Assembly (NCBI GenBank): GCA_937885735.1 | Contig: CALABN010000240.1 | Location: 1-9,907, forward strand | Source of the DNA: an uncultured Bacteroidota bacterium | GTDB lineage: Bacteria > Bacteroidota > Bacteroidia > Bacteroidales > SZUA-534 | Length of the DNA stretch: 9,907 nucleotides | Direction: 5' to 3' | The notes under the pieces: generated by a model | Told to the model about the DNA's origin: nothing | Databases searched by the model: none | The model's input: only the letters and a program-made list of their open reading frames with translations | Position numbers and translations under genes: made by a program | In this document: piece by piece, positions 4,584 to 9,907 of the stretch | Position numbering within the stretch: position 1 is the stretch's first letter | Layout: the number at the start of each line of letters is the position of its first letter

Positions 4584-7072
4584 AAAAACAGGCATCCAAT
4601 TTGGAAAACAGCAAAGGTGACAATCCACGCAAGCGTAGTGGTGTAGATGCAAGCCAGCAAAGCCCATTTCCGTCCGCCTTCCTTGCGTATGGCGGCTATT
4701 GCGGCAAAGCACGGCATATATATCAATACAAAAAGCATCATGCAGAATGCTACCAATGGCGAAAATACCTTTTGGCCTTTGTGTGGTCCGCTTGAATGTG
4801 TCTGTTGCTGAAGTTTGGCCTTTAGCGCCGAGTTGTCTTCTTCATTTCCGCCAGCTTGGTATAATACACCCATTGTGCTGACAACAACCTCTTTGGCTGC
4901 TAGTCCGGTTATCAGGCATACGCCGATTTTCCAATCGAATCCTAATGGCTTTATCACAGGTTCAATCAAGTGTCCTAATTGTCCAATGTACGATTTTTCG
5001 AGATGTTCGGCCTGCATCTCGCTTTGCAGTTGCTCGATGCTTGTCGTCTTTTGTGCGTCAGTGAGGTTTGTGTCTTGTTTGACAAATGCTATGGCATTGT
5101 CGTATGGTATGGTGTAATGCACTTTTTGGGGATAGTGCCCTAGCGCCCAAATTACAATAGAGGCAAAGAGTATCACTGTTCCCATTTTTGTAAGGTACTG
5201 TGCGCTCTTGTCCCACATATGCGATAGCGTGTTCCGCAATGTTGGAATGCGGTATGGTGGCAGTTCCATGACAAAAGGAGCATCGTTGTGCTTGAAAAAC
5301 ACTTGTTTGAAGATGATGGCAACCAAAGCCGCAAGTGCAATGCCTATCATGTATATGGAAAGCATTATGAGAGCCTGATTTGTGCTGAAGAATGCTGATA
5401 CCAGAAGTATGAACACCGGCAAGCGGGCGCTGCACGACATAAGCGGTACAATCAGCATTGTCAGCAGACGGTCTTTCTTGTTTTCAAGTGTGCGTGTCGC
5501 CATTATTGCCGGGACATTGCATCCAAAACCCATAAGCAATGGTATGAACGATTTTCCGTGCAGGCCAATCTTGTGCATCGCAACGTCCATTATGAAGGCG
5601 GCACGTGCCATGTATCCCGTGTCTTCCATTATTGAGATGAACAGGAACAGAATGAGTATGTTGGGCAGAAATACAATTACACCGCCAACTCCGCCGATAA
5701 TGCCGTCGATAATCATATCGTGAAGGGTTCCTGCCGGTATTATGCCCGAAAGGAAATTGCTCAGCAATGTGACACCGGAATCTATCCAGTCCATTGGATA
5801 TTTGCCGAGTGTGAACGTGGCTTGAAACATCAGCCACATGAAGAAGATGAATGTTGGGATTCCCAGCCATTTGTTAGTCAACACCTTGTCTATGCGATAA
5901 CCTTTGCCTTTGTCAGGTTCTTTCGATGGCTTGAATGTTTCCTTTAGTGCACCACGTATGAAACCGTAACGTGCGTCGGCAAGCACCGTCTCAGGCGGAT
6001 TGCCGTATTCGCGCTCAAGTTCAGCGCGTTCCTTTTCAGCCCATTCTATTATGTGGTTTGCGTCGGGGTGGGCGGCAATGTTATTGATGAAAATCTTGTC
6101 GCCTTCAAGCAGTTTCAGTGCGGCAAAGCGCGGGTAGTATTTCTCGTTCAGCAGTTGGTGCTGTTCAATTTCAGATTTTACGACGGCAATGGCCTTTTCA
6201 ATGTTCTTGCCGTAGTTCACCTGGATTTGGTGAACAAACGGATCTCGGTCTTCAAAAACCTCTATTATCTTGTCGAGAATAATGTTCAGACCTGAACCGT
6301 CACGTCCGTTTGTAGGCAGGAACGGCATGCCGAGCATCTTTCCAAGCATGTCGTAGTTGAGAATGTCGCCTTTTTTCTCAAGTTCGTCGTACATATTGAG
6401 GGCCACCACCATTTTTATGTTCATTGCAATGAGCTGGGTGGTCAGATATAGGTTCCTCTCAAGATTCGAAGCATCAATCACGTTAAGAATGATGTCGGGA
6501 TTTTCTTCAAAGATGTGCTTTCTGACATATAGTTCTTCGGGCGTGTATTCCGATATGGAATAGGTGCCTGGCAGGTCTGTTATGTTTATGGTATAGCCAT
6601 TGTGCTCTATGGTGGCCAGTTTTGTGTCAACGGTGACGCCACTATAGTTGCCTACTTTCTCATGTCTGCCCGTGGCAAGGTTGAACAGCGATGTCTTTCC
6701 GCAATTAGGGTTTCCTACAAGCGCAATATTGATGGTCCGGCTTATTTGCTTGGCGTGGCTCCTGAACGGTTCTGAAATGATGTTGTCCTTGTCGAATTTA
6801 TCGCCAATATTGGTTTGTGCGTTGCTGTCGGTGACGACCTCAATCAGTTCGGCTTCGCTGCGCCGTAACGACACGTGGTAGCCAAGCAGTTCGTATTCAA
6901 TTGGGTCTTTCAGCGGCGCATATTTGACAAGCCTGATGCTAGTGCCAGTTACAAAGCCCATTTCGGTTATGCGCTTGCGGAATGCGCCGTGGCCCATCAC
7001 TTTTGTTATTATGGCAGTCTGCTTGTTTGTGAGTTCAGATAAGCGTTTCTTGTTATAATTCTGGCCATCCAT
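4580..7072 (-). CDS. feoB: Ferrous iron transporter, FeoA-FeoB fusion
   Basis: 830 residues, longer than plain FeoB (about 700-770) because a FeoA SH3-like domain is fused at the N-terminus (about 8-80, with RITEMGFVTGTSIRLV), followed by a linker to about 113. The cytoplasmic G domain has G1 GNPNCGKTS (120-128), a G2 Thr in GVTVDT (145-150), G3 DLPG (166-169), G4 NMYD (226-229) and G5 NGRDGSG (255-261). A helical guanine-dissociation-type region runs to about 395, then come the membrane segments. Both gate-type regions are visible: FLPNILILF...MEDTGYMARAAF (468-493), GFGCNVPAI with Cys518, and PLMSCSARLPVF with Cys547. A large periplasmic loop and KEVVVSTMG follow. It imports Fe(II) across the inner membrane. 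The fusion is usual in Bacteroidetes. It is followed by the coupled Cys-rich protein and has its own upstream control region. Confidence 0.97.
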   Translation of the reverse strand: MDGQNYNKKRLSELTNKQTAIITKVMGHGAFRKRITEMGFVTGTSIRLVKYAPLKDPIEYELLGYHVSLRRSEAELIEVVTDSNAQTNIGDKFDKDNIISEPFRSHAKQISRTINIALVGNPNCGKTSLFNLATGRHEKVGNYSGVTVDTKLATIEHNGYTINITDLPGTYSISEYTPEELYVRKHIFEENPDIILNVIDASNLERNLYLTTQLIAMNIKMVVALNMYDELEKKGDILNYDMLGKMLGMPFLPTNGRDGSGLNIILDKIIEVFEDRDPFVHQIQVNYGKNIEKAIAVVKSEIEQHQLLNEKYYPRFAALKLLEGDKIFINNIAAHPDANHIIEWAEKERAELEREYGNPPETVLADARYGFIRGALKETFKPSKEPDKGKGYRIDKVLTNKWLGIPTFIFFMWLMFQATFTLGKYPMDWIDSGVTLLSNFLSGIIPAGTLHDMIIDGIIGGVGGVIVFLPNILILFLFISIMEDTGYMARAAFIMDVAMHKIGLHGKSFIPLLMGFGCNVPAIMATRTLENKKDRLLTMLIVPLMSCSARLPVFILLVSAFFSTNQALIMLSIYMIGIALAALVAIIFKQVFFKHNDAPFVMELPPYRIPTLRNTLSHMWDKSAQYLTKMGTVILFASIVIWALGHYPQKVHYTIPYDNAIAFVKQDTNLTDAQKTTSIEQLQSEMQAEHLEKSYIGQLGHLIEPVIKPLGFDWKIGVCLITGLAAKEVVVSTMGVLYQAGGNEEDNSALKAKLQQQTHSSGPHKGQKVFSPLVAFCMMLFVLIYMPCFAAIAAIRKEGGRKWALLACIYTTTLAWIVTFAVFQIGCLFL

Positions 7073-7091
7073 CTTCGTTTCATTTTGCCCG

Positions 7092-7099
7092 CAAAAATA
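7092..7099 (-). promoter_or_regulatory. Bacteroidetes -7 element upstream of feoAB
   Basis: TATTTTTG on the minus strand fits TAnnTTTG and would start transcription near 7085, about 13 bases before the feoAB ATG. No TTTG is seen at the -33 position, so activity may depend on a regulator. Confidence 0.35.
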
Positions 7100-7107
7100 C
7101 CGGATTT

Positions 7108-7136
7108 ATATCATCGTTGGTGATATGATTAATCAT
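7108..7136. promoter_or_regulatory. Paired inverted repeats upstream of feoAB, metal-regulator operator candidate
   Basis: ATATCA (7108-7113) and TGATAT (7121-7126) form an inverted repeat across 7 bases, and ATGATTAATCAT (7125-7136) is a perfect 12-bp palindrome. They cover the -33 region of the feoAB promoter. The AT-rich GAT/ATC pattern recalls Fur-type boxes but does not match the standard 7-1-7 consensus closely. Control by iron is expected for feoAB; binding here is inference. Confidence 0.35.
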
Positions 7137-7182
7137 CGCCCGACAATATTTTTCAACTTTTGGCAAATGTCGTATGCATTGT

Positions 7183-8397
7183 CTATTTCTGACAGTTTGA
7201 TATGCTTTTGATTGCGCCTGTTTCGGCGTCAAATACTATTGAGTGCTTGCCATTGTTCATATATTCGGCCGGAAGTGGTACTACGATGCCTTTCTGTGCT
7301 ATTTTCATATTGCCGGAATAGTACGTTGTCCCGTTATAGGTTATTGTCATGCTGACAGTTCCTGGAATTCTATAGTAGATGCCGTACTTTATGTTTGATG
7401 TTGATTTTGCCGATGTCTCCACTTCCTTTATCGACACTTTTGGTGTATTTGACAATGTGTTAATTTTCAAAGTGATAGGGAAGGAGTCATTGTGTTTTGC
7501 ATCTTGCTTTTGTGACAATCCTTGCGATTTCGAGAAGTAGGCAATTGTCAGCTGGTCGGCCCCGCTTAATTGAGATGGCGACACGCTGATAGTCTGTGTA
7601 TAAGTTGCTTGCGTCTTGTTTCCTACAAATAGTTTTATGTAGTTGTCTTCAACTGATTTAAGTTCTTCAAGCATTGACTTTATTGCAATACCGTCGGCGG
7701 TGTTTGCCTCGCCGGTAATGCCAGCGGCTAATTTGAATCTGCGTTTCCTTATCTTGCGTATGAAAGCGGCGGCTTCGGCGGCGTTGTCTTCGGTCGTCTT
7801 GACTTTTATCTCTTTTGTTTTGGGCTTTTTCACTTCCAAAGTGTCGTTTTCATCTTCAAGTTCTTCAATTTCTATGAATGGCTTCACACCTAAATCGTAA
7901 AAATTGTATGTATCTGTTTCAGGTTCAATGTCGATGTGTATTCCCGGCTTCTTTGGCTCTTCAATATTGTCCTTGCAGTTGTATGCCAATATTGTTCCGT
8001 CGTCTGATAGTTGAATGTTTGGCATATTGTCGAACGAACTGAAGTTTATGGCATAAAACAGGCTTGTGTCAGTTTGGCTTGTCCTGTCAACTTCTACACT
8101 TTCAATCTTGTACGTGGTATTATTCTCTGTGACAATGCCTGACGTGATATTAAGGTATTTTTCGGCATAATCGGCATACGGGCCTTTTACTTCAGTGCAT
8201 TTGCTTATTTTCAGTGTAATTGACAATGCATTTTGTGGCAATGTGTAGAATATCTGTCTGCCGTCGATGTTCAGAATGCCTTGAACCTGATTTACGTAAA
8301 ATCCTGATTCACTCTCTTTTTGGGCAACTGACAGCATAGTTGAAAGTGTCAGTGTTGTGCACAATATTGTTTTAGAAAAAATGTTTCCAATCTTCAT
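7183..8397 (-). CDS. DUF4831-type exported protein
   Basis: 404 residues. The N-terminus MKIGNIFSKTILCTTLTLST is a signal peptide with cleavage likely near SVAQ (about residue 26), so the protein is periplasmic or outer-membrane facing. After it comes the pattern FYTLPQNALSITLKISKCTE and GPYADYAEKYLNI, which is the hallmark of the DUF4831 family of Bacteroidales (recognised from memory). Function is unknown. A highly charged linker (EIEELEDENDTLEVKKPKTK) lies in the middle, followed by mixed beta-rich sequence with a C-terminal YYRIPGTVSMTI strand region. The ATG lies 26 bases inside the 3' end of nnrD, so the two are almost certainly cotranscribed. No clear terminator separates it from the feoAB control region. 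Confidence 0.75.
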   Translation of the reverse strand: MKIGNIFSKTILCTTLTLSTMLSVAQKESESGFYVNQVQGILNIDGRQIFYTLPQNALSITLKISKCTEVKGPYADYAEKYLNITSGIVTENNTTYKIESVEVDRTSQTDTSLFYAINFSSFDNMPNIQLSDDGTILAYNCKDNIEEPKKPGIHIDIEPETDTYNFYDLGVKPFIEIEELEDENDTLEVKKPKTKEIKVKTTEDNAAEAAAFIRKIRKRRFKLAAGITGEANTADGIAIKSMLEELKSVEDNYIKLFVGNKTQATYTQTISVSPSQLSGADQLTIAYFSKSQGLSQKQDAKHNDSFPITLKINTLSNTPKVSIKEVETSAKSTSNIKYGIYYRIPGTVSMTITYNGTTYYSGNMKIAQKGIVVPLPAEYMNNGKHSIVFDAETGAIKSISNCQK

Positions 8398-9577
8398 TTT
8401 CCTTGATTTTTAGATATGCGTTACCAATGTTTTCAATAATGTTTGATGCTATCAAAAACTCTTCGCCATTTTTCATTTTGGCAATGTCGCCTGCAAGGCC
8501 GTGCAGATAGACGCCTATTATGGCAGCATTTTGTGGCGTGTATTTTTGCGCAAGCAAAGATAGGATAATTCCTGTCAATACATCACCGCTACCGGCAGTG
8601 GCCATTCCCGGATTGCCCGTGGTGTTGAAGTGAACCTTGCCATTTGGCAGCGCTATTGACGTATAGGCTCCTTTTAGCACAACAATTATATTGTGCTTTC
8701 TTGCAAATTCAATCTGTGTCTGAAGCCGCTCGTAACCGGTAGCGTGCTTGTGTGTCAGTCGGTCAAATTCGCCAACGTGAGGAGTGATGATTGTGTACGG
8801 CCTTAATTTTTGAAGAAGATGCGGAGTGTCGGCCAAAATGTTTATTCCGTCAGCATCAATTACCATCGGCAATTGGGCGTTGTCAAGAATTTTATCGAAT
8901 AATTGCCTGGTTTGTCCCAAAAGACCTATGCCAGGACCGATTCCCACCGCTGTGTATTTCTCAATTTTTGAAAAATCGAAATCCAATCCATCTGTATTTA
9001 CAATAGCTTCAGGCACAGTTGTTTGTAAAACATTCCTGCAAGTGTTCGGAACGCAGGTCGTCAAAAGCCCGCAACCTGCATGAAGGCAAGCCCTTGATGC
9101 CAAAACAGATGCGCCGGTCATTCGTTTGCTGCCTGCCACAAGCAGTGCGTGACCGAATGTTCCTTTGTGCGCAAAATGCCAGCGTGGCTTTGTCAGCTCT
9201 CTAATATCCTGCATTTCAGTAAGAAAATGCATAGAGTCGCTTTCGTCAATTGCTTGCTGACTGATGCCAATTGGCAGTATTTCCAATTCTCCGACATATC
9301 TGCTATTTTCAAAAAACATAAACGGAAGTTTCGCAAGTTGCAGCGAAAGTGTTACTGTTGCTTTTATTATTGCACCGTCGTTTCCGGTATTGTCCCAACA
9401 GTAAAGGCCTGAAGGAATGTCTATGGCAATCGACGCATTTCCTGATGAATTGATATGGTTGATTATTTCAGCCCAATAACCTGTGATAGGGCGATTGAGT
9501 CCCGAACCGAATATTCCGTCTACGACAATGCTGCCTGGTGCTATTTGTGGCATTGTGCCCATTTGTTGTGGCTGCAT
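8372..9577 (-). CDS. nnrD: NAD(P)H-hydrate repair enzyme: NnrD dehydratase with truncated NnrE epimerase domain
   Basis: In the full bifunctional enzyme (about 500 aa) NnrE epimerises R-NAD(P)HX and NnrD removes water from S-NAD(P)HX using ADP, restoring NAD(P)H in the cytoplasm. Here 401 residues are read from ATG 9577. The NnrD part (about 130-400) is complete: GHALLVAGSKRMTGAS (142-157), GIGPG (212-216), DADGIN (241-246), TPHVGE (265-270), and the nucleotide-binding GNPGMATAGSGDVLTG (321-336). The NnrE part has only its second half: VVDGIFGSGLNRP (18-30) and AIDIPSG (51-57). The first 100 or so residues, with the NGGDG-type substrate loop, are missing, and upstream DNA does not encode them although the frame stays open to about 9646. 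As it stands NnrE would not work. The Met at 9577 is probably internal to a cut gene. The 3' end overlaps the DUF4831 gene. Confidence 0.9.
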   Translation of the reverse strand: MQPQQMGTMPQIAPGSIVVDGIFGSGLNRPITGYWAEIINHINSSGNASIAIDIPSGLYCWDNTGNDGAIIKATVTLSLQLAKLPFMFFENSRYVGELEILPIGISQQAIDESDSMHFLTEMQDIRELTKPRWHFAHKGTFGHALLVAGSKRMTGASVLASRACLHAGCGLLTTCVPNTCRNVLQTTVPEAIVNTDGLDFDFSKIEKYTAVGIGPGIGLLGQTRQLFDKILDNAQLPMVIDADGINILADTPHLLQKLRPYTIITPHVGEFDRLTHKHATGYERLQTQIEFARKHNIIVVLKGAYTSIALPNGKVHFNTTGNPGMATAGSGDVLTGIILSLLAQKYTPQNAAIIGVYLHGLAGDIAKMKNGEEFLIASNIIENIGNAYLKIKENEDWKHFF

Positions 9578-9605
9578 ATTGTTTTTTCCTTTATAAATAG
9601 TACTT
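9578..9605. other. Probable junction at the 5' break of the nnrE/nnrD gene
   Basis: NnrE-like coding (PQIAPGSIVVDGIFGSG and a plausible QPQQMGTM before it) stops being recognisable between 9577 and about 9600. Beyond, the DNA becomes AT-rich, carries a sigma70-style promoter, and leads into a gene on the other strand. The exact breakpoint is not resolvable by eye. Confidence 0.5.
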
Positions 9606-9644
9606 ATGTCTATAATAGCACGACGAGGATTATGGGAATTTTTA

Positions 9645-9653
9645 TGTTATAAT
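9645..9653 (+). promoter_or_regulatory. Extended -10 promoter TGTTATAAT for ychF
   Basis: TGTTATAAT is a perfect TGnTATAAT extended -10 box, about 40 bases before the ychF ATG. A second TATAAT lies at 9611-9616. No convincing -35 is seen. This is the primary-sigma style of Firmicutes, Proteobacteria and relatives, not the TAnnTTTG style seen in the central region. Confidence 0.4.
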
Positions 9654-9692
9654 GTAACAGATATATAAACTTGTTTTTTGGTGTTATTTATT

Positions 9693-9907
9693 ATGAGTCT
9701 AAAGATTGGTATTGTTGGTTTAGCAAATGTGGGGAAGAGCACGCTTTTTAATGCTTTAACGAATGGACATGCAGAATGTGCAAATTATCCATTTTGCACT
9801 ATTGAACCTAACATAGGAATAGTAACGGTCCCAGATGAACGCCTTAATATTTTAGCAAAACTTTTTAATAGCGCCAAAATTACTCCCGCTACAGTTGAAT
9901 TTAAAGA
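9693..9907 (+). CDS. ychF: Ribosome-binding ATPase YchF, N-terminal part (runs off the right edge)
   Basis: 71 codons plus two bases from ATG 9693. YchF/OLA1 is an Obg-family P-loop protein that hydrolyses ATP rather than GTP and binds ribosomes. [20 protein letters not shown] carries the G1 loop; the usual form is GLPNVGKST, so Ala replaces Pro here. [15 protein letters not shown] is the strongly conserved G2 region and VPDERL follows, as in the family. The sequence ends at VEFK just before the expected DIAGLV G3 motif. Full length would be about 365 residues. The codons are AT-rich (many ending in A or T) unlike the nnrD and feoAB genes, and no Shine-Dalgarno is evident. The family call is secure; the host group is uncertain, but probably not the Bacteroidales of the central region. 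Confidence 0.95.
   Translation, partial: MSLKIGIVGLANVGKSTLFNALTNGHAECANYPFCTIEPNIGIVTVPDERLNILAKLFNSAKITPATVEFK

Noticed and set aside
4407..4712. Long 101-aa version of the Cys-rich protein
   Set aside because: The first 43 residues are feoB read in another frame; the ATGA start at 4583 fits the family length and membrane segment.
5058..5870. Minus-strand ORFs of 125 and 128 aa, rich in His, Cys and Arg
   Set aside because: They are alternate-frame readings of feoAB; the His/Cys richness is an artefact of hydrophobic codons read out of frame, not a metal-binding protein.
1..9907. New defence, mobile or CRISPR system
   Set aside because: No transposase, integrase, nuclease, helicase, repeat-spacer array or toxin-antitoxin pair could be recognised on either strand; the core genes belong to well-known housekeeping or transport families.

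Overview
The central part of this window (about 1650 to 9580) reads as a Bacteroidales chromosome, most like gut Prevotella, Bacteroides or Muribaculaceae. The evidence is a FeoA-FeoB fusion, a DUF4831-type exported protein, a fused NnrE/NnrD enzyme, starts without strong Shine-Dalgarno sites, and several matches to the Bacteroidetes -7 element TAnnTTTG. Most genes are on the minus strand. There are no rRNA, tRNA, CRISPR or transposase genes that I can see.

Layout. 1-212 (-) is the start of a small secreted protein that leaves the window. A strong hairpin at 233-268 separates it from a mosaic reading frame at 276-1646 (-): two thioredoxin-like segments joined in frame to a Bacteroidales-style repeat and C-terminal segment. 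1630-1956 (-) is the N-terminal piece of an L-fucose isomerase-like protein, frameshifted and cut off. Between it and the next gene is a compact divergent control region with a 16-bp palindrome, opposing promoter elements, and a leader ending in an intrinsic terminator. 2143-3357 (+) is an MFS exporter. It overlaps tail to tail a GT2 glycosyltransferase (3346-4368, -). Upstream of that is the iron module: feoAB (4580-7072, -), coupled by an ATGA overlap to a 58-residue FeoB-associated Cys-rich membrane protein (4407-4583). A DUF4831 protein (7183-8397, -) overlaps the 3' end of a metabolite-repair NnrE/NnrD protein (8372-9577, -). The right end carries the first 71 codons of the ATPase YchF (9693-9907, +) behind a sigma70-type extended -10 box.

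The biology of the core is conventional: ferrous iron uptake, NAD(P)HX repair, polysaccharide glycosylation and drug or metabolite efflux. The striking property is mosaicism. Three genes are cut in mid-domain, at about 1640, about 860 and about 9580-9605. On either side of these points protein family type changes and, in part, base composition and promoter style change too. The simplest reading is a chimeric metagenomic contig joining pieces of several genomes. Genuine rearrangement is possible but less likely. I do not see convincing evidence for a new multi-gene system. The best biological leads are the terminator-ended leader of the MFS gene and the palindromic operator beside it.
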